Source: Sedimenticola sp. (GTDB lineage: Bacteria; Pseudomonadota; Gammaproteobacteria; Chromatiales; Chromatiaceae). Taken from it: a stretch of 33,179 nucleotides of DNA. Made by a program: the position numbers and the translations under genes. The stretch covers positions 1 to 33,179 of the forward strand of contig JAPHUE010000160.1 in the NCBI GenBank assembly GCA_026196795.1, given 5' to 3'. How positions within the stretch are numbered: the stretch's first letter is position 1; every line of letters begins with the position of its first letter. Below are positions 7,534 through 15,582 of this stretch, one piece after another. The notes beneath the pieces are model-generated. The model was not told the origin of the DNA. It worked only from the letters and a program-made list of their open reading frames with translations, and searched no databases.

Positions 7534-8895
7534 ATGCCAATATCATCACCAGGGCTTGGTTCGGGTCTCGATGTGACAGGAATTGTCTCCCAGTTAATGG
7601 CTGTGGAGCAGCAGCCGCTTGTTCGACTGAATGAAAAGGAAGCTCAGGCGCAGGCGGAAATTTCTGCCTATGGTTCTTTGAAAGGCGGCATGTCTGCGCT
7701 GCAAAGTGCATTGGCGAGCCTTAAAGACGCGGACAACTTCCAATCAACTAAAGCGACGGCATCTGATGCTGATATTTTGACTGCTTCATCTGATGAAAAT
7801 GCTGTTAAGTCTTCTTATAGTGTTACAGTCAATCGGCTGGCTCAGCAACATAAAATAGGTTCTGATGAATTTTCATCTGCGGCTACCTTTGGCGGTGCGT
7901 CAGGAGATGAACTGACTGTTACTGTTGGAACTGAAAGTTTTACACTCGATCTTTCTACTGCGCTGACACTTTCCGAGATTCAATCGGCGATAAATGTCGA
8001 TACCAATGAAACGGGTGTTACTGCCGGATTGATTACCGGTGATAGTGGAAATCAGACTCTAGTCTTTACCTCAAGCGCTAGTGGCTATGATAATCGAGTG
8101 CAGCTTTCCTTTGGCGGTGCTGTTAACGCTAGTACCTTCAATTTTTCAATGTTAAACCGCGATGAGAGTAATGTACTGCTTGCATCAGAGGCAGAGTTGG
8201 ACGCCTCTCTTACAATAGATGGTGTTTCAGCTACGAGAAGTGGAAATACTATAAGTGATGTGGTTACTGGGTTGACACTTAATCTTAAAAGTACCGGATC
8301 ATCGACTGTTTCAATAAGCAGTGACCCGTCTGTTGCAAAAAATGCAATGGATGCTTTTGTGAAGGCATTTAATACGCTAAAGGATCAACTCACTTCATTG
8401 TCAGCAAGTGGTGCCAGTGGTAGTGTGCTGCGAAATGTCGATTCCCAGTTGAGGGGCGTATTGAATACAAGCCTTGTTGGTTTAGGAAGTTACTCATATA
8501 TTTCAGAGCTTGGTATCACTACTAATGCGGATACGGGTAAAATGGAATTCAACAGTGAAATGTTCAATACTGCACTCGCAGATAATCCTAATAGTGTGAT
8601 GAATTTTTTCGCTGATGATGATGAGGGATTTGGTGCTAGGTTTGATTTAATGATAGAGGGTTTTATAAGCTCTGGCGGTACGCTTGATACGATGATCCAG
8701 AGTGGAAATACTCGAATTAATGATTATGAACGAAGCAGGGATTCGTTAGAGCGCAGGCTTGAGAATATTGAAGCGCGTTATCTAAGACAATTTGGTGCCC
8801 TGGATACTTTGATGGCTAGTTTAACTACCACGAGTGATTATTTGGCAAGCCAATTGGATATCTTGGCTAATTTGGCGACTGGAAACAACAATTAA
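7534..8895 (+). CDS. fliD: Flagellar filament cap protein FliD (HAP2)
   Basis: FliD forms the cap at the filament tip that folds incoming flagellin, and in some bacteria it acts as an adhesin. The 453-residue protein starts with the conserved PGLGSGLDVTGIVSQLMAVE and has the FliD_N coiled coil. The mid region contains a flagellin hook-like motif (SYSVTVNRLAQQHKIGSDEF). The C-terminal FliD_C part has YISELGITTNADTGKMEF and the final helix YLRQFGALDTLMASLTTTSD. The length is normal for the family. The ATG has GGAGA upstream at good spacing. fliS follows within 50 bases. The codon composition is slightly more AT-rich than its neighbours, which is common for cap proteins. Confidence 0.96.
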   Translation: MPISSPGLGSGLDVTGIVSQLMAVEQQPLVRLNEKEAQAQAEISAYGSLKGGMSALQSALASLKDADNFQSTKATASDADILTASSDENAVKSSYSVTVNRLAQQHKIGSDEFSSAATFGGASGDELTVTVGTESFTLDLSTALTLSEIQSAINVDTNETGVTAGLITGDSGNQTLVFTSSASGYDNRVQLSFGGAVNASTFNFSMLNRDESNVLLASEAELDASLTIDGVSATRSGNTISDVVTGLTLNLKSTGSSTVSISSDPSVAKNAMDAFVKAFNTLKDQLTSLSASGASGSVLRNVDSQLRGVLNTSLVGLGSYSYISELGITTNADTGKMEFNSEMFNTALADNPNSVMNFFADDDEGFGARFDLMIEGFISSGGTLDTMIQSGNTRINDYERSRDSLERRLENIEARYLRQFGALDTLMASLTTTSDYLASQLDILANLATGNNN

Positions 8896-8941
8896 TATTG
8901 TCATAGCATGAGCATGATGCTGGATGAACTTGGAGTACCTC

Positions 8942-9364
8942 ATGGTCAAAGCTCGTATGAAAAGCGCACTGTCACAATATAACAGCGTAAGTGTCAGTTC
9001 AGGAGTTGAAAGCGCCACCCCCCATCGTCTTGTACAGATGTTAATGGAAGGTGCGCTGGATAAAATTGCCGCTGCAAAAGGCCACATGGTTCGCAATGAG
9101 CTTGCTGATAAGGGGCGATTTATCAGTTGGGCCATCTCTATCATCAGTGGTCTGCAGAGCAGCTTGAATATGGATGCCGGCGGGGAGCTTTCCCGTAACC
9201 TGGATGATCTGTATGACTATATGGTAAGGCGTTTGGGTGAGGCAGGCGCCAAAAATGACCCTGCTATCCTGGATGAAATATCTTCTCTACTGCTTGAGGT
9301 TAAATCTGCTTGGGATGTTATTCCCACACAGTTGGATACTGAGAGCAGGAAATCGGCCGTTTAA
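8942..9364 (+). CDS. fliS: Flagellin export chaperone FliS
   Basis: FliS binds the C-terminal helix of flagellin in the cytoplasm and delivers it to the export gate; in some bacteria it also contacts FliW or FlgM. The 140-residue form starts at 8942, where GGAG sits 7 bases upstream of the ATG; an in-frame ATG at 8924 has no such site. Conserved features are the N-terminal LSQYNSVSVSSGVESATPHR, then LVQMLMEGALDKIAAAKG and a helical C-terminal half ending with LLLEVKSAWDVI. It is immediately followed by the FliT-like gene, whose likely TTG start is one base after the stop. Confidence 0.95.
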   Translation: MVKARMKSALSQYNSVSVSSGVESATPHRLVQMLMEGALDKIAAAKGHMVRNELADKGRFISWAISIISGLQSSLNMDAGGELSRNLDDLYDYMVRRLGEAGAKNDPAILDEISSLLLEVKSAWDVIPTQLDTESRKSAV

Positions 9365-9365
9365 A

Positions 9366-9665
9366 TTGATCAAACAACTTTTAATCATTAGCCAGGAAAT
9401 GCTTGTACTTGCCGGAAAGGATGAGTGGGAGCAGGTTGGGTCGCTACAGAAAGAGCGTCTGCAGCTAATGGAAAAGATATTCCCACTGGATGTGGAGAAT
9501 ATGAATCAGAGTGAAACAGCAGAGCAGATTCAATCCATACTTGATCTTGATAAACAACTTATGGATTTAGCCGCTGCTCAACAGAAAGAGATTGGTGCTG
9601 CCATTGGTAAATTTAATCAAGGTCGCCAGGCCACAAAGGCGTACCACGCCACCTCGCGCAGTTAA
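9366..9665 (+). CDS. fliT: FliT-like flagellar chaperone
   Basis: FliT-type proteins chaperone FliD and, in enterobacteria, also regulate the flagellar master activator. The frame runs to the stop at 9663-9665. The FliT-like part has a first helix LLIISQEMLVLAGKDEWEQV, then LQKERLQLMEKIF, and a second helical section with ILDLDKQLMDLAAAQQKEIG. This helix pattern and the position after fliDS support the assignment; sequence similarity in this family is always low. The start is uncertain. TTG at 9366 gives 99 residues, the usual size, but has only a distant AGGA. ATG at 9399 would remove most of helix 1 and its AGGA is too close. Confidence 0.75.
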   Translation: MIKQLLIISQEMLVLAGKDEWEQVGSLQKERLQLMEKIFPLDVENMNQSETAEQIQSILDLDKQLMDLAAAQQKEIGAAIGKFNQGRQATKAYHATSRS

Positions 9666-9700
9666 GGTTCCTTACACGCTTACCTATCCTCTTAATTGAC

Positions 9701-10510
9701 TCAGCTGCTGAGTACCAACTCCAGTACAAACTTGCTGCCAAAGTAGGCCAGCATCAGCACCACGAATCCTGATAGGGTCCAGGCCAGTGCCTTTTGACCA
9801 CGCCAACCAAATCGATGACGCCCCCACAGTAGTGTGCCAAAAACCAGCCAGGCCGCAATGGAGAGTATGGTTTTGTGAACAAGATGCTGAGTAAACAGGT
9901 TATCCAGAAAGACAAAACCACTCAGCAAAGCTATCGAAAGCAGGACAAAACCGAGCCCAATCATTTCAAATAGTAGAGCTTCCATGGTCTGCAAAGGTGG
10001 TAGCGCGCGAATAAACCCGCCGGGGTGGCGATGGCGTAGCTGGTAATCTTGTATGGCCAGCAGGATAGCCTGAACACTGGCCATTGCCAGCAAGCTATAA
10101 GCTAAGAGCGATATCAGTACGTGTATGCGCAGTGTCCAGGGGGAGTCTGCTGCCAGTACGTGGTTGGCTGGAAAGTGCATCTCCAGTGCGATAGTCAGTG
10201 CGGCCAACGGAAGCAGGGTGATGCCAAGATTCTCTACTGGTTTGGTAAGTGCCGATAGCAGCAGCAGCAGCATTATAGTCCAGGCAATCAGGGAAGATGC
10301 ACCGAAAAAGCTGAAATTAATGCCACCCTCGTTGTTCATTCCCTGATAGAGCAGGACTGCATGGAATAGCACGCCGGCTAATCCGGCCAGAATGCCGGTA
10401 TAGCGAGGGAGTGACCTTCCTGTGCGATCAGAAAAGAGACGGAGGGCAATTATTACCCCACTACCCAGGTAGCAGGCGATAGCCAAAAAAGCGACGACGG
10501 TATGGTTCAT
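9701..10510 (-). CDS. ypjD: YpjD/CcsA-family inner membrane protein (cytochrome c assembly-like)
   Basis: This is a 269-residue integral membrane protein with about eight hydrophobic segments. It belongs by appearance to the CcsA/HemX-type superfamily. Members of the YpjD subgroup sit next to ffh in many Gammaproteobacteria, as here (divergent, 213 bp apart). Its C-terminal part has HKTILSIAAWLVFGTLLWGR followed by FGWRGQKALAW, the usual YpjD ending. True CcsA proteins bring haem to the periplasm; the function of YpjD is not established, and I see no full WGxxWxWD haem-handling motif. It is convergent with the FliT-like gene, with only 35 bases between them. Confidence 0.85.
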   Translation of the reverse strand: MNHTVVAFLAIACYLGSGVIIALRLFSDRTGRSLPRYTGILAGLAGVLFHAVLLYQGMNNEGGINFSFFGASSLIAWTIMLLLLLSALTKPVENLGITLLPLAALTIALEMHFPANHVLAADSPWTLRIHVLISLLAYSLLAMASVQAILLAIQDYQLRHRHPGGFIRALPPLQTMEALLFEMIGLGFVLLSIALLSGFVFLDNLFTQHLVHKTILSIAAWLVFGTLLWGRHRFGWRGQKALAWTLSGFVVLMLAYFGSKFVLELVLSS

Positions 10511-10682
10511 ATTGGGCGGAATAATCGCATAGTTACCCTAGTCGTGACCAGCCCGAAACGATAAAGATTCGCCCTGGATCAATTACTTTGTTAATGAGTA
10601 GATTATTTTGCTCCGAACGCTATTAAATCCGATGGCGGTGGCCACTTCATGCATCAGGGGCGCGTGGAATCCTGTTTCCATA

Positions 10683-10688
10683 TATAAT
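10683..10688 (+). promoter_or_regulatory. -10 element upstream of ffh
   Basis: A perfect TATAAT lies about 36 bases before the ffh ATG. No good -35 hexamer is seen 16-18 bases further up, so promoter strength is uncertain. Confidence 0.4.
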
Positions 10689-10723
10689 GCGGGAAAAATT
10701 ATCTTGAGAGGTTCAGTTTAGGC

Positions 10724-12121
10724 ATGTTTGACAATCTGACAGACCGATTAGGTGGCGTTCTCGATAAGCTTCGCGGACAGGGTCGGCTGACCGAGGAGAA
10801 TATCAAGGAGACCATGCGGGAAATTCGTATGGCTCTGCTGGAAGCTGATGTTGCACTTCCGGTTGTGAGAGACTTCGTTGATCAGGTAAAGGCCAAGGCT
10901 TTGGGTGAAGAGGTTATGCGTAGCCTCACGCCTGGGCAGGTACTGATCAAGATCGTTAATGATGAGCTCATTAGGGTAATGGGTGAGGCGAATGCTGCTC
11001 TGAACCTGGCGGCCCAACCGCCAGCGGTCATTCTGATGGCGGGCCTTCAGGGTTCAGGTAAAACCACCAGTGTGGCGAAGCTGGCACGTTGGCTCAAAGA
11101 GAGCCAGAAGAAGTCGGTCATGGTGGTGAGCTGTGATATTTATCGCCCGGCGGCCATTGAACAGTTGAAAACGCTGGCGACAGAGGTTGAGGCACAGTTC
11201 TTCCCCAGTACTACGCTACAAAAGCCCTTGGCGATTGCCAAAGCAGCGCTGGATCAGGCCCGCCGACAGTTTGTTGATGTGTTGATTGTCGATACCGCCG
11301 GTCGCCTGCATGTGGACGAGGCGTTGATGGATGAGATCAAGCAGCTGCATGCGGGCATTACGCCAGTAGAAACGCTGTTTGTCGTTGATAGCATGACAGG
11401 CCAGGATGCGGCCAATACGGCCAAGGCATTTGATGATGCCTTGCCGCTGACTGGTGTGATTCTCACCAAAACAGACGGCGATGCACGGGGTGGTGCCGCA
11501 CTCTCTATCCGGCAGATTACTGGCAAACCAATCAAATTTCTTGGTGTCGGTGAGAAAACCACGGCACTGGAACCCTTTTATCCAGATCGTATGGCGTCCC
11601 GCATTTTGGGAATGGGCGACGTCCTCTCCCTTGTGGAAGAGGTGCAGGGTAAGGTTGATCAGGACAAAGCTGAAAAACTTGCCAAGAAACTGCATAAGGG
11701 GCAGGGCTTCGATCTGGAAGATTTCCGGGATCAGATGGAGCAGATGTCTAATATGGGCGGGTTGAACTCGCTTATGGACAAGCTTCCAGGCATGGGGAAG
11801 ATTCCAGATCATGTTAAGAATCAGGTTAATGATAAGGAGTTGGTGCGTACCGTCGCCATTATCAACTCTATGACGCCTCAGGAGAGGCGGTTTCCCAATC
11901 TCATCAAGGGCTCTAGAAAGCGTCGTATTGCATTGGGCTCCGGCACTCAGGTGCAGGAGGTGAATAAAATGCTTAAGCAGTTCACTCAAATGCAGAAAAT
12001 GATGAAAAAAATGAAAGGCGGCGGCATGGCCAAGATGATGCGCGGAATCAAGTCTAAAATGGGGCCAGGCGGTGGGATGCCGCCGGGTGGAATGCCGCCA
12101 GGCGGAGGGTTTCCGTTCTGA
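10724..12121 (+). CDS. ffh: Signal recognition particle GTPase Ffh
   Basis: Ffh binds 4.5S RNA and the signal sequences of nascent membrane proteins and docks with FtsY. The 465-residue protein has the N domain (1-90) and the G domain with P-loop GLQGSGKTTSVAKLA (about 105-120). DTAGR comes near residue 190, TKTDGDARGGAALS near 248, and GxGE after it. The methionine-rich M domain spans about 325-440 (QMEQMSNMGGLNSLMDKLPG; KMLKQFTQMQKMMKKM). The tail is a Gly/Pro/Met-rich repeat (GGMPPGGMPPGGG), a common but variable ending. It opens the conserved ffh-rpsP-rimM-trmD-rplS block, although rpsP appears to have its own promoter. Confidence 0.98.
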   Translation: MFDNLTDRLGGVLDKLRGQGRLTEENIKETMREIRMALLEADVALPVVRDFVDQVKAKALGEEVMRSLTPGQVLIKIVNDELIRVMGEANAALNLAAQPPAVILMAGLQGSGKTTSVAKLARWLKESQKKSVMVVSCDIYRPAAIEQLKTLATEVEAQFFPSTTLQKPLAIAKAALDQARRQFVDVLIVDTAGRLHVDEALMDEIKQLHAGITPVETLFVVDSMTGQDAANTAKAFDDALPLTGVILTKTDGDARGGAALSIRQITGKPIKFLGVGEKTTALEPFYPDRMASRILGMGDVLSLVEEVQGKVDQDKAEKLAKKLHKGQGFDLEDFRDQMEQMSNMGGLNSLMDKLPGMGKIPDHVKNQVNDKELVRTVAIINSMTPQERRFPNLIKGSRKRRIALGSGTQVQEVNKMLKQFTQMQKMMKKMKGGGMAKMMRGIKSKMGPGGGMPPGGMPPGGGFPF

Positions 12122-12185
12122 TTTGCTGGAATATCGGATGAGATTCCAAATGCCGGTGATTGTTGATTTTAACTAAGAAAAACAC

Positions 12186-12213
12186 TTCACTTTTCTTCTA
12201 AAACGAGTAGAAT
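12186..12213 (+). promoter_or_regulatory. Candidate sigma-70 promoter for rpsP operon
   Basis: TTCACT (-35, 4 of 6) and TAGAAT (-10, 5 of 6) are separated by 16 bases and lie about 70 bases before rpsP. The placement between ffh and rpsP fits separate control of the ribosomal operon. Confidence 0.5.
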
Positions 12214-12226
12214 GCCCCGTTTCACT

Positions 12227-12247
12227 CCGGCCGGTTTGGTTGGCCGG
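12227..12247 (+). other. GC-rich hairpin in the rpsP leader
   Basis: CCGGCC and GGCCGG pair around a 9-base loop, just downstream of the predicted start and 38 bases before the rpsP ATG. There is no T-run. It may be an ffh 3' stabiliser or a leader element. Confidence 0.4.
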
Positions 12248-12285
12248 CTGTGCGTGGCAGATTTTTTTATACTTAAGGGCTGGAC

Positions 12286-12537
12286 ATGGTAACAATTCGT
12301 CTTTCACGGACCGGGGCTAAAAAGCGCCCGTTCTACCACATCGTAGTAGCTGACAGCAGAAGCCCCCGCGATGGCAAATACATCGAACGTCTGGGTTTCT
12401 TTAACCCAATCGCTACAGGCGCTGAAGAGCGTTTGCGCCTTGATCAGGCCCGTGTGAGTCACTGGGTTTCTCAGGGTGCACAGCCGAGCGATCGTGTTGC
12501 TCAGCTGGTTAAGGAAGCGGCAAAAGCTGCAGCCTGA
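12286..12537 (+). CDS. rpsP: 30S ribosomal protein S16
   Basis: S16 is a small-subunit assembly protein binding 16S rRNA. The 83-residue length is normal. The beginning [20 protein letters not shown] and the following [20 protein letters not shown] are the family signature. The middle part with [20 protein letters not shown] is also typical. AAGGG lies upstream of the ATG. It starts the rpsP-rimM-trmD-rplS operon, with rimM 59 bases downstream. Confidence 0.99.
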   Translation: MVTIRLSRTGAKKRPFYHIVVADSRSPRDGKYIERLGFFNPIATGAEERLRLDQARVSHWVSQGAQPSDRVAQLVKEAAKAAA

Positions 12538-12596
12538 TTTATCCGTGATGCCTGTAAGGTGTTGTCGGATATTCAAATCCACTATCGGGGGCTGAT

Positions 12597-13118
12597 ATGA
12601 GTGCGCCGGTAGAGAAGGAAGAGGCCGACTGGGCAATCCTGGGTCGGGTATCAGGCTTGTTTGGAGTGCGTGGGTGGATAAAGGTTTTCTCCCACACTTC
12701 TCCAAAAGAGAATATTTTGAACTACTCCTCCTGGTTTTTGTTACGGGATGGGCAGTGGCAAGAGTACAAGCTTAAGCAAGGCAAGCTCCAGGGAAAGGGG
12801 ATTGTGGCTTTACTGGACGGGATCAATGATCGTGACCAGGCAGCGGAGCTCTCCGGTTCAGATATCGCCGTAAGGCGTGACCAGCTACCTGAGATATCAC
12901 CCGATGAGTATTATTGGAGTGATCTGGAAGGGCGGCGTGTCATTACGCTGGAAGGTGTTGAGCTTGGGCGGGTAGATTACCTGTTTGAAACCGGGGCTAA
13001 TGATGTACTCGTAGTAAAAGGAGAGACGGTACGTCTCTTGCCTTTTATAGACCAGGTTATCAAAGAGGTCGATCTTGACGGTGATCAGATCACTGTCGAT
13101 TGGGATCCGGATTTTTGA
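12597..13118 (+). CDS. rimM: Ribosome maturation factor RimM
   Basis: RimM binds S19 and helps 30S head maturation. The 173-residue protein has the N-terminal RimM domain (about 12-95), opening [20 protein letters not shown], where the GxxGxxG-W-KV pattern is the family hallmark. The C-terminal PRC-barrel domain (about 100-170) has [20 protein letters not shown], then [10 protein letters not shown] and [14 protein letters not shown]. It sits between rpsP and trmD as in most Proteobacteria. trmD starts 8 bases after its stop. Confidence 0.97.
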   Translation: MSAPVEKEEADWAILGRVSGLFGVRGWIKVFSHTSPKENILNYSSWFLLRDGQWQEYKLKQGKLQGKGIVALLDGINDRDQAAELSGSDIAVRRDQLPEISPDEYYWSDLEGRRVITLEGVELGRVDYLFETGANDVLVVKGETVRLLPFIDQVIKEVDLDGDQITVDWDPDF

Positions 13119-13126
13119 GGGACGCC

Positions 13127-13870
13127 ATGCGGTTTGACGTGGTCACCCTGTTCCCTGATATGTTCAGGGCCATGATCGGCCAGGGTGTTACTGGTCGTGC
13201 AGTGGACCGGGGGCAGGTCTCCCTGGGACTCTGGGACCCGAGAGATTATACCGAGGATGTCCACCGTACAGTGGATGACCGACCCTACGGTGGTGGGCCT
13301 GGAATGGTCATGAAGATTGAGCCTTTGCTGGCTGCAATCGAACAGGCGAAAGTCGCTTCACCTAATGCCAAAGTGGCCTATCTCTCTCCGCAGGGACGCC
13401 GTTTTGATCAGGAGGCAGCAGGCGAGTTAGCCCAGCGAGACGGTCTGATTTTACTGGCCGGTCGCTATGAAGGGATTGATGAACGACTGATCAGCCGCTC
13501 AGTAGATGAAGAGTGGTCAATTGGTGATTATGTATTAAGTGGTGGTGAGTTACCGGCACTGGTCATGATGGATGCGGTTATCAGGCTTCTGCCCGGGGTA
13601 CTGGGAGCAGCCGATTCAGCTGAGCAGGATTCGTTTTCTGATGGCTTGCTGGATTGTCCGCATTACACACGACCCGAAAATTTTGAAGGTGACACGGTGC
13701 CTCCCGTTCTGATGGGCGGTAACCATGAGTTGATTCGCCGATGGCGGCTTCAGCAGTCACTGGGAAGAACATGGCAAAGACGGCCTGATCTCCTGGCGGG
13801 GCGAACCCTGACCCAGGAAGAAGAGTTTTTATTAAACGAGTTTATTGAGGCGCATAAAGGCGCTGACTGA
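13127..13870 (+). CDS. trmD: tRNA (guanine-37-N1)-methyltransferase TrmD
   Basis: TrmD uses S-adenosylmethionine to methylate G37 of tRNAs, preventing +1 frameshifts. The ATG at 13127 is chosen because GAGG lies 6 bases upstream and the product then begins [13 protein letters not shown], as in the family; an in-frame TTG at 13100 would overlap rimM. The 247 residues include [12 protein letters not shown], the knot-forming [14 protein letters not shown] and [20 protein letters not shown]. All belong to the trefoil-knot SAM site. The C-terminal domain (about 165-247) contains [10 protein letters not shown]. rplS follows 19 bases downstream. Confidence 0.98.
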   Translation: MRFDVVTLFPDMFRAMIGQGVTGRAVDRGQVSLGLWDPRDYTEDVHRTVDDRPYGGGPGMVMKIEPLLAAIEQAKVASPNAKVAYLSPQGRRFDQEAAGELAQRDGLILLAGRYEGIDERLISRSVDEEWSIGDYVLSGGELPALVMMDAVIRLLPGVLGAADSAEQDSFSDGLLDCPHYTRPENFEGDTVPPVLMGGNHELIRRWRLQQSLGRTWQRRPDLLAGRTLTQEEEFLLNEFIEAHKGAD

Positions 13871-13889
13871 AATACAGGAGCATACGATC

Positions 13890-14234
13890 GTGAGCAATAT
13901 CATTCAGGAACTTGAAGCCGAGCAGATGAACCGAGAGGTTCCCGATTTTGGCGCCGGTGACACCGTTGTAGTACAGGTGAAGGTTGTCGAGGGTACCCGC
14001 GAACGTCTGCAGGCCTTTGAAGGTGTAGTCATTGCCAAGAAAAATCGCGGCTTGAACTCATCTTTCACCGTACGCAAGCTCTCACATGGTGAGGGTGTCG
14101 AGCGTGTTTTCCAGACCTACAGCCCGTCTGTTGCTGAAATTCAAGTGAAGCGTCGTGGTGATGTTCGTCGCGCCAAGTTGTACTATCTGCGTGGTCGTAC
14201 CGGTAAGGCTGCACGTATCCGCGAGAAGATCTAG
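13890..14234 (+). CDS. rplS: 50S ribosomal protein L19
   Basis: L19 lies at the 30S-50S interface. The product is 114 residues from a GTG start at 13890, which has GGAG upstream at 9 bases and gives the family N-terminus [19 protein letters not shown]. The rest has [40 protein letters not shown] and the ending [19 protein letters not shown]. It is the last gene of the operon and is followed by a strong terminator. Confidence 0.98.
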   Translation: MSNIIQELEAEQMNREVPDFGAGDTVVVQVKVVEGTRERLQAFEGVVIAKKNRGLNSSFTVRKLSHGEGVERVFQTYSPSVAEIQVKRRGDVRRAKLYYLRGRTGKAARIREKI

Positions 14235-14260
14235 TAAGTTCTGGATTTTTGCCCTGTACG

Positions 14261-14293
14261 AAAAAACACCCCGCCTCGGCGGGGTGTTTTTTT
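14261..14293. terminator. Strong bidirectional Rho-independent terminator
   Basis: A perfect 10-bp GC-rich stem (ACACCCCGCC/GGCGGGGTGT, 2-base gap at the tip) is flanked by six A on the left and seven T on the right. It can terminate rplS from the left and the convergent minus-strand gene from the right. Confidence 0.95.
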
Positions 14294-14305
14294 ACACAAT
14301 AACCA

Positions 14306-15436
14306 TTAGTCATTAACGTGCAGGTCGATTCCCTTTGTCTGTTCCATGATCTGTATAGCGCTTTCCAGGTCGACCTTATCCGGATTTTCCGGACTTTGGG
14401 CATTGAGCTGATCGAAAAGCGTCTGTTGTTCCAATGTTGCTCGCTTACCATTTGCCAGTTGGTAGTAGGCTGCCCAAGGTACGAATTTGGTCAAGGGGAA
14501 CAGCTGGCCAGGATTGGGTGAGATATCGATATTGATACCGGAAATCAGTAGCAGATTTTTACCTCGGAATTCACGTTCACGAATAATCGACCGATAGGCT
14601 CGGTCAAATTCAATCTGGGAATTGACTTGTGCTGCGGCCAGTGTGGGGTAGGGTGAAGTAAGAATCTGCGGCATGCTTTTGCTGAGATTGCTTTCCAGAT
14701 GATTGGAACCCTCTTTGGTGATGGCATGCTCTCTCCTGAAGTGGAAAAGGTCATCACTTAGCCGTTCACCAATCACCTGCTTCTGTTTTTCGCTCAATGT
14801 CAGGTTGCCAAGCCGGGGTAGAAATTCCTGATTAAGATAAAAAGCCTTGGATGTGCTGAAGATCTGCAGGGGCTTGATCCGTCCGGGTGTCTCCTCGTCA
14901 ATGATCTTTCCAAGATCCAGTATCAGTCCCTGTTTGCGTTCAATATCGAGTAGTTGGTTATCAACAATGACAGCAGGTCTGTTATTAATCAGCATGAAAG
15001 CGATATTGTTTTTGGCGAATTCAAATTCTGCTACATACCACTCCAATATTTTACTGATTTTCCCGCAGGCTGGTGTCGATTCATGATCGTGCCGTTGGAG
15101 TCGGCGATAACTGCCAAAGATATCTTCTTCTGGATCATAGCCCACATGGCTTGCCTGAATAATAACCAGGTCTTCACCGTGGTGGGCATGCGGGGCATGT
15201 CTGTCGGTAGCGACAACACCGCCTACAATGCCATGGTTGAATGGAAATGTGCCGAAGTGCTTGGCGATAAGAATGATCGGGAAACCCTGGCTCTCGTCTG
15301 AACAAAATGCCCGGGAGGGCATTATCTGGCCAGGCCTGAAGCCGAGCGATTTGCAGAGGTTATAGAGCCTGGGAATGAAGCTGCTATAACGCATCGTCAA
15401 GCCCTTGATATGGAAATCACCCATTACGTGCGGCAT
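14306..15436 (-). CDS. LCIB-type (theta-like) carbonic anhydrase family protein, putative
   Basis: The 376-residue cytosolic protein has no signal peptide. Its N-terminal third resembles the limiting-CO2-inducible protein B/C domain, a zinc beta-CA-like fold. Numbering from this start, there is C45-S-D47-E, a D78-R79 pair in GGVVATDRHAPH, H97 in ASHVGYD, and C124 in DHESTPACGK. A Cys...Asp/Arg...His...Cys set in that order is how this family binds zinc. Some members hydrate CO2 and others are inactive. The rest (about 150-376) is helical with no motif I recognise. The ATG at 15436 has GGGGA 7 bases upstream; a GTG at 15460 is an alternative. The gene is single, between rplS and divergent sbcB. 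The assignment is from memory of the motif pattern; function in CO2 handling is inference. Confidence 0.55.
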   Translation of the reverse strand: MPHVMGDFHIKGLTMRYSSFIPRLYNLCKSLGFRPGQIMPSRAFCSDESQGFPIILIAKHFGTFPFNHGIVGGVVATDRHAPHAHHGEDLVIIQASHVGYDPEEDIFGSYRRLQRHDHESTPACGKISKILEWYVAEFEFAKNNIAFMLINNRPAVIVDNQLLDIERKQGLILDLGKIIDEETPGRIKPLQIFSTSKAFYLNQEFLPRLGNLTLSEKQKQVIGERLSDDLFHFRREHAITKEGSNHLESNLSKSMPQILTSPYPTLAAAQVNSQIEFDRAYRSIIREREFRGKNLLLISGINIDISPNPGQLFPLTKFVPWAAYYQLANGKRATLEQQTLFDQLNAQSPENPDKVDLESAIQIMEQTKGIDLHVND

Positions 15437-15582
15437 GTTATGGTCCCCGTTTTTAGCCACATAGGTAGCTAACCATAAATAGCCATGCGGGGCGTGTCAA
15501 AACATGGTTTCAGTTGCGACATGGGGCAAAAACTTTCAAGATACGTATTGATACCCCTTTAAGCGCAATTGCCGGACTATAA

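Noticed and set aside
11216-11989. A 257-codon open frame on the minus strand inside ffh
   Set aside because: It lies antisense to a fully convincing Ffh and its translation has no recognisable domain; Ser/His/Cys-rich composition is typical of a shadow frame.
13100-13126. Upstream in-frame TTG as trmD start
   Set aside because: It would overlap rimM and add nine residues absent in the family; the ATG at 13127 has a proper GAGG site.
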